Translations under genes and position numbers: made by a program
DNA from: Odontocerum albicorne
Taxonomy: Eukaryota; Arthropoda; Insecta; Trichoptera; Odontoceridae
Direction of reading: 5' to 3'
Assembly: GCA_949825065.1 (NCBI GenBank)
Contig: OX463838.1
Location: 8,224,251 to 8,288,250 of the forward strand
Length of the DNA stretch: 64,000 nt
Notes under the pieces: generated by a model
Databases searched by the model: none
The model's input: only the letters and a program-made list of their open reading frames with translations
What the model was told of the DNA's origin: nothing
In this document: in pieces, positions 52,315 through 63,535 of the stretch
Position numbering within the stretch: position 1 is the stretch's first letter
How the letters are laid out: every line of letters starts with the position of its first letter

Positions 52315-53195
52315 TATATGTTGTTTATAGTTAAGGCATTAACGTTGTGGAGGTTTAAAGACATTGTAATTTATTTTTATCAAACACTGTTTATTCCACT
52401 ATTTTGTAACGGTATAACCCTACCGGTTTTAAGGCCTTCACCTCATCTTCAGGGGAGCACAAACAAGACTAAATTCTGTTCGAACTGGTACCGATATACA
52501 CGCTTCAACGGTTGGGGACTGAGGGGTAAGGGAGGCATGGGACGATTTCGGCCAAGAGCGGAGAGATTTTTGGGGTATAACTGTTTACAAGATGTTCGGA
52601 TCGATATACTGACTTAGAAATTTCTAGGGCCTCTAATCTGTCCAATTTATTTCCGTTACTACTGATTTGTAAGAATTTGGCATCATCGATAGAAAAAGTA
52701 TGGTTTTCACGGTGACAATGATTAGCCATTTCAGAATAAATTAGAGGATTGTTAAGACGGATTTGCGCTCACGAAATCTCTTTTCAAAATATATTCCTGT
52801 CTTTCCTATATAGAAATTATCACATAAAAGTTTATACATACCACTGTTGCTAAGTATTCCATTTTTGCCTTTCCCAATAAATAAGTGTTTCCGGAGATTT
52901 AAATTAGTGTAAAAAGCTGGCTTTATGTGACTTGGAATATTTTTGGTTATTTCATATGATATGTTTTTTATAAATAGAACTTTGATCCATTTATAGGTAT
53001 GCTTATAGGTGGCGTTAAATATATAATAATGTCTTTTGAAAAGAGATTTCGTGAACACAAATCCGCCTTAACAAATCCTCTAATTTATTCTGAAATGGCT
53101 AATCACCGTCACCGTGAAAACCATACTTTTTCAATCAATGTAAAATACCCCAAGCGAAAATATAGCCTCATTTGTCGTCTAGAGGGTTAATCTAA
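52315..53195 (-). mobile_element. Penelope-like retroelement, GIY-YIG end with inverted copy
   Basis: On the minus strand, 53058-52741 and its continuation to 52505 carry NIPSHIKPAFYTNLNLRKHL, then GMYKLLCDNFYIGKTGIYFE and KRFRER, the GIY-YIG endonuclease signature that defines the C-terminus of Penelope-like elements, and then PLIYSEMANHCHRENHTFSI. A terminal segment with the hammerhead-like motif follows at 52476-52319. An inverted second copy of the endonuclease tail (FEKRFREHKSALTNPLIYSE) lies on the plus strand at 53035-53094. The reverse transcriptase is missing. Inverted and partial tandem structures are typical of this retroelement class. Confidence 0.88.
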
Positions 53196-53545
53196 AAGAT
53201 GCCCGTTTTGGATTATACGACCCGAAGGTATGAGAACATTCTCTCCACACACGTCCGTATTGTGCCTGAAATAATGAAGCATTGTGCCGAGCTCGAACCG
53301 ATCCATTGTTGGATTGCCTTGAAAGGATCGCAGGTGCTAGATCGGTGGTTTCCTTCCCACTTGTCCTTTTAATATAGATACCTGTATATAATATGCCCAT
53401 ACTGAGTTGAGCTCAGTACAGACCATCAATAGTAAATAGAACTGCTATTTTGTAGGTATTCTTGTATATCCATGGAAATAAAGAACTCGAATCATTTGCC
53501 CGTTTATAAGTTGTTTTTTTTTTCTTTCAGAAAATTCACATCAAT
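53196..53545. other. Transition between Penelope-like and LINE fragments
   Basis: Near 53300-53400 there is non-AT-rich sequence without a recognised frame. Possibly more Penelope-like or LINE sequence. Confidence 0.35.
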
Positions 53546-53549
53546 ACTT

Positions 53550-54062
53550 CTTTAATATGTTAGACGAGACGGCGTACGTTTCTTTTGAGTTTCTCAAAAT
53601 TGGTAATGCTGGACAGTGCGAATAACTCTCTATTCCTATAACTTCTTATTCGTCATTTACTGTCCATGCAGTGAGACTCTGGAATCAGTTACAAACCAAT
53701 ATAAGACTCGCTTCGTCCTTGGCATGCATTAAGAAGCGACAGAAATAACTCTTAATTTCTAGTCAGTAAAATAACGTGTTTCATTCCCGATTTTTCCTTT
53801 CCTCTCCACCATCCCTTCCTTTCCTTTTGATTGATGATATCTCACTTTATATGAAAATAATGTTCGGGTGATTGTCCGTCTTTGTGGGGTTCGTGGGCTC
53901 ACATATGTGTTTATGAGTTTCGTGGGGATGGATAGTCATTTGAATGATTTATGCAACCATGTAACTTGCTTCATTTACTTTTGTCTTGTTGGTTGGAAGA
54001 GATTGCCGCCTGGCAATAAGCCCGCCAGATTGTATTTGCAATAAAAGTGTTAAATAAATAAA
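53550..54062 (+). mobile_element. LINE 3' end: RT C-terminus plus 3' UTR sharing the SINE tail
   Basis: The plus strand reads SFTVHAVRLWNQLQTNIRLA at 53653-53712, then SSLACIKKRQK, the C-terminus typical of jockey/I-like LINEs. A 3' UTR of about 200 bp follows. The element ends GTTGGTTGGAAGAGATTGCC (53988-54007), GGCAATAAGCCCGCCAGATT, TTTGCAATAAAAGTGTTAAA and a short (TAAA)n. That last block is the same as the tail of the tRNA-derived SINE copies in this window. Confidence 0.75.
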
Positions 54063-54279
54063 TGTTTGTATCGCTTTGTTAACAATCAAGCTCAAATTTA
54101 TAGGCATAGAACAAATCGCTACCATTATTAAATGCATTCAGTGAGTTTATTGTCCCTTGACTCACCCATAATTCGGACTACTATTTGAAAAAAAATATAC
54201 AACCCACAAAAACTTTTTTTTGTTTATTTGAAATGTTAGGGAAAAAAACGTTAATTACCCCTTTACATGCGAAAAATAT

Positions 54280-54695
54280 CAAGCCATATAATCGAGTAAA
54301 TTACGATTAAATTCCGTTAAAAAACATTTTTCCATTCCAGCCCATAAAAAAATTGGGTCCTTTGTGTATAATGAAGACCATATGAGTCCTTTTACTTGAT
54401 CGCTCCAACGGATTGGGGCTGTTCCTCTTGTGCGTCGTTCTTCCACGCTTCCAGTGGCCACAAGCATCTTCGATTTGTCTCCATGGCCACGAGCAATGTG
54501 TTCAAAGAATCGGTTGACTCATCGTAAGCATATTATTGACAATCTGTCGGTGATTTTCAGTTTTTTAAGAATGGAGGCATTAGTTCCCCTTACTGCCCAT
54601 GAAATTCGTAACAACCTTCTCCAGAAAAACATTTCAAATATATATATTCTACGTCCATCGCTTGTTCTCTGAGTTCACGTCTCTACAACATACAT
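54280..54695 (-). mobile_element. LINE tail, second family
   Basis: On the minus strand ARGHGDKSKMLVATGSVEER (about 54492-54433) is followed by RTRGTAPIRWSDQVKGL, comparable to LINE C-termini of the HIARGDDGR...GTRSRGRSPTRWSDQ type. Truncated at both ends. Confidence 0.7.
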
Positions 54696-54721
54696 AAATA
54701 TTGCGAAGACAAGAAACTTAA

Positions 54722-54941
54722 CTATAGTTCGGAAATTCTAGGATGAGTCCTGTGACAGCTCACAAATTTGCCCCAATACAACCTTATGTAATGTATTTAC
54801 CTAAATAACTTGCTATTTATTAGAATTGAGGCTTATATTAAAGTTAATAAAATAATTAAAATTACTGAACATCCTTACAAGGTTGTATTGGGGCAAATTT
54901 GTGAGCTGTCACATGACTCATCCTAGAATTTCCAAACTTTA
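54722..54941. mobile_element. Foldback MITE copy B
   Basis: Same termini as 42300-42519 with long inverted arms. The centre reads in the opposite direction and matches the right interior of the long member at 6642-7223 (AATAACTTGCTATTTATTAG). A few arm substitutions (TCACATGACTC against TCACAGGACTC). Confidence 0.88.
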
Positions 54942-56360
54942 GGCGCATTTTCTTCGTAATACTCGTAGTGATGGTTCTCATCATATTATTGGTTGCTTAT
55001 TCAGTGAGCGTAATAATAAAAAATAACAGATGCGTGAGACTCTCGCACGGTAGAAGTGAAACTTCTTAGCTCCTAGGAAAAGCTGATTTTATGCATTGCT
55101 TTTTTCCATTTGTTGACGATTTTTTTTAAGATTAGGAAATGGTTATGTGGAATTTAAATCAAGAAAATCTTTCTTAAGTAAATAAAAAAAAAAAAATTAT
55201 TTATATAAAAAATAATAATTTTAATAATAAGCATTAATGTTAATAATAATATAATACATTTAATAATATTAAAATACTTTTAATTATTATTAATAATAGA
55301 TGATTATTAATATTAAAATAATTAATAAATAAAATATTTAATAATAATATAATACATCGTTTCACTTTTCGTGACGTTCAGGCCAATGTGCCCTACCACG
55401 CCTATAGAAGTTTCACCTCAAAAAGTCTTCTGCAGAAAAATTTATTTCTCAATGTTGGTTTGAAAAATTACATTAACATAAGTACTCGTATATATTTTTT
55501 CTTTTATCTCAAACCTTTTAGCAACAAAGCTTGAAGCAAATGTTATCTAGACCCACACAATAGATATGGGCTATCGGTACCTGCCATTTCGTAATGTACA
55601 CTTTCATATATTTTTCTAAACCGCTCGTACCAAAAAGCGTGGGTTTACCCCATAATTCACTATAATAAACCTTCAATATCCGAAGTACGCCAGTAAACAT
55701 ATTCCCAAAGATATTATTCTCATACCGATATATTTCCTGTATTTTGTTATTTCATTACAAAAGACTTAAATAAGAGAACATTTAAAAGCTCTAACGATTT
55801 TGGTATTTCATTTTATTTTACAGAAATATACGAGTATTTTTCGAAGTTAAGTTTATTATATATGTAGTTTCTGTATTGAATAAAGTTTTGAAATAGCAAT
55901 TCTAAGACAAGATTATTTACATTCTCTGATCAAAGAGCTTCGAGTATTTGTTAAGAATAAGAAATTGTGAGAATATCTGTGTGACTGTTTGAATGACTGA
56001 AATCAATGGGCGGTTTTAAAGTCTTTTAACGCTATTCAGCCAGCTCAGGGATTGTGACGAATTTTTAAGAAATCATGAAAGAAACTCAAAAATGAAATTG
56101 TGTTCTGGTGTTCTGTAAAGATTATTTTTTTATCGACAAATTATTTATCATTTCCTGTACGAATTAACGAATAACAGATCTTCCGAGAATACAACTTCAT
56201 AAATCTAAAATAAATGTGAAAAAAAAGGATGTAAGTAATTTACAATACTTACGTGTAATTTTATTGTTTGATATTTAATGTTTTAACATGAAACAGCTAA
56301 TCACAAGGTTAAAAGGTTATCTAATAAACGTTTCTAAAGCATTTGAGGTTTTCAATATAT
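54942..56360. other. Gene-free; AT low-complexity at 55180-55350
   Basis: A TAATAATA-type low-complexity tract covers about 55185-55350. The remainder has no recognisable feature. A short minus-strand frame at 55518-55700 shows no family signature. Confidence 0.5.
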
Positions 56361-56364
56361 TTTC

Positions 56365-56495
56365 TCAATGAATCCGTAGCCTAGTTGTCCACCTGTATGT
56401 CTTCCTTCCCGGTGGCTACGGTTTCAAATCTCATTGGAACACAATTGACTTTAAAAGGAGTTCAAGTCTGGGTTTCACTTAAGGCCTCTTTAACA
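56365..56495 (+). mobile_element. SINE head and body
   Basis: TCCGTAGCCTAGTTGTCCAC is the A-box region, ACGGTTTCAAATCTCATTGG the B box and junction, and GTTCAAGTCTGGGTTTCACT the body. The tail is absent. Confidence 0.7.
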
Positions 56496-56766
56496 TTATT
56501 ATTGCTATCGATTTTCTATTCACAGAACTCTATTTTTATTAAGAAAATCAAAATTAAACGTTTCGATAGTTCTTCGAGTATATCCTTAATTTATTTACTC
56601 AGTGATAAAAGTTTGCCATAGAATGGGTTTGTCAAGCTGTAGGTGAAGCTTATCAACTTGAATAAATATTATATTATATATACTCTAAAAATGTTATCAG
56701 TGACTACATAGTTTATATAAAAATACAGTATTTAAAAAAAAATTCTTAGATGACTATTTCGATGTA
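56496..56766. other. No supported feature
   Basis: AT-rich. Confidence 0.45.
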
Positions 56767-57112
56767 CAGTCAAATTTCAGGTCACGAACGCTTCTAGTCA
56801 CGAACAAATCGGCTTACGAACACAATTTCCGAACAAATTTTGACTAGGCCTGCAACCAATGCCTCGGCTCACGAATTAGTTGTAACGGCGCATTACGCAT
56901 TAGTTGTTCTCAGGTGCGCGCGTTGTGAACATTGTTTGTCGTTGCGTTCGTTGTTCTTGATACAATTTTTTTTTGCTTTTTATATATAAAATATATTTTG
57001 CATTAAATTAACCCTCATTATGGTTCCGAAGAAATGAATTTCGGTTTGCGAACAATTCGGCTCGCGAACGGAATCAATGAAGGAATTAAGTTCGTAACCC
57101 GAGGTATTACTG
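56767..57112 (+). mobile_element. pogo/Tigger-type MITE
   Basis: CAGTCAAATTTCAGGTCACG at the left and the complement of TCGTAACCCGAGGTATTACTG at the right are TIRs of the CAGTAATACCTCGGGTTACG type, flanked by TA. The interior repeats the TCACGAAC/GCGAAC motif and keeps ATGGTTCCGAAGAAATGA, apparently the first codons of the lost transposase (MVPKK) followed by a stop. 346 bp. Confidence 0.82.
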
Positions 57113-57119
57113 TACATAT

Positions 57120-57200
57120 TATCTTAGTTTTCTGGTTGGATAGATTGTCACATGACAATAAACATGCGAGGTTGTAATGTATACAACGGAAACGTTAATT
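57120..57200 (+). mobile_element. SINE/LINE tail fragment
   Basis: TCTGGTTGGATAGATTGTCA, AATAAACATGCGAGGTTGTA and ATACAACGGAAACGTTAATT correspond to the shared SINE/LINE 3' tail. No head is attached. Confidence 0.6.
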
Positions 57201-57589
57201 GTATACTCCGTTCATTATTTCTAGCATATTTGGCTTTGCTTGTTTTTCGTCCAAAAAAAGGTCCATAATATCAGGTTTAATATTTTTAAAAGGCACTGTG
57301 TAGGCAGTAAGTGCAGAATAGATAAGACTACGTATTTTTTTTTATCTTGGATATTAATTAATGGGCGATATAGGTTATAATATTATTTATTTACTAACTC
57401 CCATTTAGTCAGGGTCGTCATGTTTTCTTCTAAATGAATGGAAAATGTAGAGATACTTGTTTATTTACAATTCCTTATTTACTAACCTGTAATCACCGAC
57501 TGATCAAACCAGATTTTATTATTTCCTATACTATTTTGCAATCATATTTTACTACTGAACATTTATGTTTTATTACACATATAGGTACT

Positions 57590-57985
57590 TATATACACAA
57601 CACCACGCTGTTTTATTTTCTGGAGTAGGCAAAGAGAACAGAGCACTAGACTTAACTATCTCTAAACACATCCTTCGCCTCTTCTACATCATTGAAACTT
57701 TTCATACAACTCGTACGATTTCTCTGACTTTCTTCGCTTTTTTTCTTTCAAAATATAATTATCTTAATCTAACCATATTTTCATTGATCTCTCACTACCC
57801 CATCTTCTACTCACATTTGCACTATACACTTGTTGTGTTAGTCTTTCTTCATTAATTTGTTCTACATTCTCAAACCGTCTCAGAATACATCTTACTCAAA
57901 ACATCAGCCTTAAGTTTACATTCATCCCTAATCACTCCATTACATGTTCTGTTTTACACTGTAATACGTATTCTGTCATAAATTT
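57590..57985 (-). mobile_element. LINE 3' tail
   Basis: On the minus strand ILRRFEN appears near 57890-57870 and the LINE 3' end (GGAGTAGGCAAAGAGAACAG on the plus strand) near 57621. The plus-strand frames are complement shadows. Confidence 0.7.
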
Positions 57986-58027
57986 TGACGTAAAATTAAG
58001 AGTTTTTCAGTCGCTTTTTAAAGCATG

Positions 58028-60070
58028 CCAAAGACATTGGTAACATTGATTTGTAACTGATCTAGAGTCTCACATCATGGATAGTAAAGACGGAGCAATT
58101 CTAACATTGGTTTGTATCTGATCTGGAGTCTCACAGCATGGATAGTAAAGACGGAGCGATTCTAACATTGGTTTGTAACTGATCTGGAGTCTCTCAGCAT
58201 GGATAGTAAAGACGAAGCGATTCTAACATTGGTTTGTAACTGATCTAGAGTCTCACAGCATGGATAGTAAAGACGGAGCGATTCTAACATTGGTTTGTAA
58301 CTGATCTGGAGTCTCTCAGCATGGATAGTAAAGACGGAGCGATTCTAACATTGGTTTGTAACTGATCTAGAGTCTCACAGCATGGATAGTAAAGACGGAG
58401 CGATTCTAACATTGGTTTGTAACTGATCTAGAGTCTCACAGCATGGATAGTAAAGACGGAGCGATTCTAACATTGGTTTGTAACTGATCTAGAGTCTCTC
58501 AGCATGGATAGTAAAGACAGAGCGATTCTAACATTGGTTTGTAACTGATCTAGAGTCTCTCAGCATGGATAGTAAAGACGGAGCGATTCTAACATTGGTT
58601 TGTAACTGATCTGGAGTCTCACAGCATGGATAGTAAAGACGGAGCGATTCTAACATTGGTTTGTAACTGATCTGGAGTCTCATAGCATGGATAGTAAAGA
58701 CGGAGCGATTCTAACATTGGTTTGTAACTGATCTGGAGTCTCACAGCATGGATAGTAAAGACGGAGCAATTCTAACATTGGTTTGTAACTGATCTAGAGT
58801 CTCACAGCATGGATAGTAAAGACGGAGCGATTCTAACATTGGTTTGTAACTGATCTAGAGTCTCTCAGCATGGATAGTAAAGACAGAGCGATTCTAACAT
58901 TGGTTTGTAACTGATCTGGAGTCTCACAGCATGGATAGTAAAGACGGAGCGATTCTAACATTGGTTTGTAACTGATCTGGAGTCTCTCAGCATGGATAGT
59001 AAAGACGGAGCGATTCTAATATTGATTTTTAACTGATCTAGAGTCTCTCAGCATGGATAGTAAAGACAGAGCGATTCTAACATTGGTTTGTAACTGATCT
59101 GGAGTCTCAGCATGGATAGTAAAGACGGAGCGATTCTAACATTGGTTTGTAACTGATCTGGAGTCTCACAGCATGGATAGTAAAGACGGAGCGATTCTAA
59201 CATTGGTTTGTAACTGATCTGGAGTCTCTCAGCATGGATAGTAAAGACGGAGCGATTCTAATATTGATTTTTAACTGATCTAGAGTCTCTCAGCATGGAT
59301 AGTAAAGACAGAGCGATTCTAACATTGGTTTGTAACTGATCTGGAGTCTCACAGCATGGATAGTAAAGACGGAGCGATTCTAACATTGGTTTGTAACTGA
59401 TCTGGAGTCTCACAGCATGGATAGTAAAGACGGAGCGATTCTAACATTGGTTTGTAACTGATCTGGAGTCTCACAGCATGGATAGTTAAAACGGAGCGAT
59501 TCTAACATTGGTTTGTAACTGATCTAGAGTCTCTCAGCATGGATAGTAAAGACAGAGCGATTCTAACATTGGTTTGTAACTGATCTGGAGTCTCACAGCA
59601 TGGATAGTAAAGACGGAGCGATTCTAACATTGGTTTGTAACTGATCTGGAGTCTCACAGCATGGATAGTAAAGACGGAGCGATTCTAACATTGGTTTGTA
59701 ACTGATCTGGAGTCTCACAGCATGGATAGTAAAGACGGAGCGATTCTAACATTGGTTTGTAACTGATCTGGAGTCTCACAGCATGGATAGTAAAGACGAA
59801 GCGATTCTAACATTGGTTTGTAACTGATCTGGAGTCTCACAGCATGGATAGTAAAGACGGAGCGATTCTAACATTGGTTTGTAACTGATCTGGAGTCTCT
59901 CAGCATGGATAGTAAAGACGGAGCGATTCTAACATTGGTTTGTAACTGATCTGGAGTCTCTCAGCATGGATAGTAAAGACGGAGCGATTCTAACATTGGT
60001 TTGTAACTGATCTGGATTGTCACAGCATGGATAGTAAAGACGGAGCGATTCTAACATTGGTTTGTAACAC
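58028..60070. repeat. 61-bp satellite array, about 33 units
   Basis: The unit CTAACATTGGTTTGTAACTG, ATCTGGAGTCTCACAGCATG, GATAGTAAAGACGGAGCGATT repeats with a period of exactly 61 bp over about 2.0 kb. Variant sites (ctGga/ctAga, tcAcag/tcTcag, gacGgag/gacAgag) form recurring combinations. A rare variant beginning CTAATATTGATTTTTAACTG occurs at 59016 and 59258, 242 bp apart, and both are surrounded by the same order of variants, so a four-unit block was duplicated. Edges are the most diverged units. No functional motif recognised. Confidence 0.97.
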
Positions 60071-61119
60071 AAGAAAAAGGCCCCAATGACGGCGGTTTGA
60101 CAGTCACTACATTGACACCTAGAGCCATCTATGAGCAAATTCCGGTTTCATATTTACAGACCGGTATAAATAAAACTTAAAAGTAGAACATTCCACACCA
60201 CAGAAACAATGACAAAAGTCCTGTCATATTACCCCGCTCTATTAAATTGATTCGGAATAAATAATTTATTCGATTTAGATTAAATCAACCTCACAGTTCT
60301 GTTCCTCACCGAAGCAACATCTCTCAGATACAAATTTGAAAAATAAAATAGGAAATAGGATACTAACAATATGCTAAGAAATTTAGAATGAACGAGGAAA
60401 TGAAAGAATACTCGTACATTTGTGTGAAGAGAATGAATATCTGTTCTCTCTTATATGAAGATAGTATGTAAATGTATAAATACCACATTCAGCGAAACTG
60501 CTGTCTATTAAAATCTATTCATATTGTTTTTTTTCTTTAAATATTATGATAATCGCCCAATAAATTCACAGAAATGGGTAAATGCAGAAGTTATCAAAGT
60601 GTGCGCCGCGGCGCCTTGGGTCATATAGAATCATACTCGATTACTGCCCAGAGGCGCTGAGAGATATTAAAAAAAATGTATAATTCCAAGCAATCTTCAT
60701 TCAATGCGCAGATGCACAGTTACAATGATAGGAATGATAGGCTATCCCTCGTGATCGAGTATGATTGTCAGCTATCTTGAGGATGAAAGACGCTTGTGTG
60801 TGTATTGGCTTATAGTTTGTAAGCTGTTGCTCTTCAGTAAACACACAGTCTTAACAGATCAAACCCAAAGTTCTGGTAGAAAAGAGATCAATGTTCCAAG
60901 ACGATCGGCAGATTTAATCTGCTGTATCCTTTCGTTAGGTAGAGTTTTATATAGCACTATTAACATGCCATCACGAAATTTCCATTTCAGGGTAGGTAAG
61001 TTTTTGAGTTGTTTTTTTTTAATAACCATGTAAAAATTTATGGTTCGCAGCATATATAGTAGACTACAGAAAAACAAATTCAGATGTAAAACTAATCCGA
61101 AATTGAATCCATAAAAATC
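60071..61119. other. No gene recognised
   Basis: Immediately right of the satellite is mixed-composition DNA. GTGTGCGCCGCGGCGCCTTG near 60599 resembles a hAT-like GC-rich subterminal region but has no paired end. A LINE-like GTAGGTAAG motif near 60991 is too weak to call. Confidence 0.4.
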
Positions 61120-61182
61120 AAACTTGGGGCGCCCACTTGCTTAGCGTGAATACTAACCATTAGATCACAGTCGCCGACAGGA
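61120..61182 (-). mobile_element. SINE head scrap
   Basis: On the minus strand GGCGACTGTGATCTAATGGT is followed by a degraded B-box region; the usual AACCCAG junction is replaced by CCCCAAGTTTGATT. Confidence 0.5.
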
Positions 61183-61188
61183 AGCAAC

Positions 61189-61705
61189 ATCTAAGGCCGA
61201 GGCCACACCAAAGTGCTTCGTTAGGTGCTAAGCTAGGTTTTACGTGACTCATATACTAGGTGACTTCATACCTGGCTACACAAAAGTGCTACGCACTAAT
61301 TTATTTGACAGTTGGGAGCGGTTGAGTCAACACACGATGTCACTCTCAAAACTAACCAATTTCATTATATGATAACTTACCATCTTTATTTACTTTCTGT
61401 GCAACTTCATTCCAAAGTGATTTTATTACAGGTACATGTTTCTATAATTTGCTCGATGGGTTCCACAACGGCTCCCTTTTATACACAGCTGTCATTAAAA
61501 CTTCCGCCATCTTGTAAATTAACCAACACGTCTGTTCGCTAGGAGATTCACTCGATGGCTAATCGTCATGCAACGTGGCGCGAAGCGTGCAGTGTGGCCA
61601 TTGCGATAGTATGCGGTACGTTGGTTCGCTAGGATATGTCGCCTAACTCGTAACATAGCTCTAAGCATCAAGCGAGACTCTTACCTGTGTGGCCGAAGCC
61701 TGACT
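61189..61705. mobile_element. DNA transposon with GGCC...CCACAC ends, superfamily unassigned
   Basis: The left end AAGGCCGAGGCCACACCAAA and the complement of the right end (CAGGCTTCGGCCACACAGGT) are imperfect inverted repeats. Interior sub-repeats share GTTCGCTAGGA (about 61534 and 61625). No coding frame and no clear target duplication. Probably a MITE. Confidence 0.55.
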
Positions 61706-62585
61706 GACGCATCACGAATCACATTTTGGTGTACCCAAGCTATTCCTTGATTAAGCTATCTTGCGAAAGTAAAATTTGTCGATATTGAATTGGCTGAGTT
61801 TTGGATATCGGTCAAAGATGAATACACTCTGCTGAGTGTTAAATCTCAGCGAATCCCGGTTTCATTTGTGACGATAAAAATCAAATATCGCTCAAAACTT
61901 AATGTGGAATAGAAAATATGGGTAGCTAGCTATATCTAGTTTGATTTATTAATTAATTTTAGGACTATCAATTATGTCACGTACTCCACGACAAACTAAC
62001 ATGTGTTGTGAGTTCTGTGTACCCCCACAACCACATTCAACGCTACTTTTGTTCAAGAAACCCTATCTTTGAATGTTCATCTTGCATTTAGTCATTTAGA
62101 GTCTAGATTGATTCCAAAATTTAAGTAACTGTGTGGTGAACATCAGGCTCACAAATCCCAGCACTTCGTGTTTTTAAAAAGCGCTGTGAAAAAATCTTAA
62201 AATACTAAGGGTGCTGTGAAACGAAAAAGTTTGAAAACCACTCGGTAAAAGAATCTTCGTATAGGAATTAAAAATATATTTAAAAATTATAGCCGTTTGA
62301 TTATTACTGTTCGTTAGAATGCAGATAACATTAACGATTTCCTCCTTAATATTACATTCTTATTGGCAATTAACTGGTTAGAATTTTTATTCTGCACATA
62401 TCAAACATCAGTTGTATTGGTATAGTTTGAAATGTTTGCAATATTGATGCCAATGAAATTTAATGTAATTTTTCCGTTAATCGCAGTGAAGGCGCCGCCC
62501 ACGTTAGTTAGATTTCTCGAACAAATCAAAGGTGATTGACTCGGAACAGTGCCGAGGCTGCAAGAAAACTGGTCAGATTCAGAAT
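61706..62585. other. Mostly unrecognised; hAT-like end near 62.24 kb
   Basis: AAGTTTGAAAACCACTC near 62228-62244 resembles a hAT 3' terminus (complement of CAGTGGTTTTCAAAC) with GCTGTGAAA repeats inside it, but the 5' partner is missing. Confidence 0.35.
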
Positions 62586-62589
62586 TATC

Positions 62590-62745
62590 ATAACCATTAT
62601 CATGTCATACTTCTATTGAGTTAGGCAAATAGAATAGATCTCCACTTATTTTTATCCAGGCATAAATCTTTTGTTTCTATCATGCCAAGTCACCTGGACA
62701 CGAATAATCTCTTGTATGTTATATACGAGTATATTGAAAATTTTT
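62590..62745 (-). mobile_element. LINE tail scrap
   Basis: ATCATGTCATACTTCTATTG and GTTAGGCAAATAGAATAG correspond to the 3' end of the common LINE tail in diverged form. Confidence 0.45.
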
Positions 62746-62874
62746 CCCTCTTCCTTCCTTAAAAATTTGATTATTTTGGTCGTCCGATTAGATATTGAAA
62801 AAGTTTACCTATCCGTTGAGAAATAGGAGAATGTGAATCTTGAAACTAGAATGGAATCAAAATAAATATAAATT

Positions 62875-63000
62875 GAAAATGTTAATGGGAAAGGTGGTAG
62901 AGGAAAACCAAGGAAAGTGTGGTTGGATCAAATGAATGATACTTGGAGAGTTATTGCTAGCAACGGAAACACATGCAAATAATGTAAATTCGCTGGTACA
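62875..63000 (+). mobile_element. LINE tail scrap, plus strand
   Basis: GKGGRGKPRKVWLDQMND is readable near 62890-62943, the basic GRGRPR patch of the common LINE. Truncated on both sides. Confidence 0.65.
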
Positions 63001-63009
63001 ATAGAGTTC

Positions 63010-63535
63010 CAAAAATTAAGCTTTGAGCAAGGCAAACTGCTATAGTATCGATATTCTGGTGACAAGTGCTCGCCTGCGTTGGTCTGGATATATAGCTATT
63101 AGGCCTAACTCCAGACTCTCAAGAAATATCTTATTTAATGAAGTGACGGAGGGAAGAAGAAAATGGCAAAGATATTTAAAGACCCACTGCATGACATGCT
63201 CAAAAACTTAAATGCTCACTACAACTGGTAGCAAACAGCAGCAGATCGAGCTAAGGGTCATAGAATTGTTGCTGGTTATCAAGGACCCAATGAAGAAATA
63301 TGAAGCTGACAAGTTGCAAGTACTGAAGCTCTTTGTCCTCTATGCAACAGAGTCACAAATTGACTTATATAGTCATCTCCGGTGACACCAAGAATAGATA
63401 CCTTAATTCCCCACTTTTTATATTGCTACTTGCAAGGTCTCTCTTCGTTCTACGAAAAAACTTTTATACAGGATTTTTTTGCGGAATGATCTACATGTGG
63501 AGTTATGCACGGCAATTCACATAACTTGGAACCTG
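63010..63535 (+). mobile_element. LINE C-terminus, LRWSGHIAR family
   Basis: The frame 63023-63211 reads LVTSARLRWSGYIAIRPNSR, then LSRNILFNEVTEGRRKW, matching the LRWxGHIxRMPDxRLPKxxLFGEL-type end of another LINE clade. Continuation frames are broken. Confidence 0.7.

Noticed and set aside
58028..60070. CRISPR-like array
   Set aside because: Units are contiguous with no unique spacers, and the context is eukaryotic.
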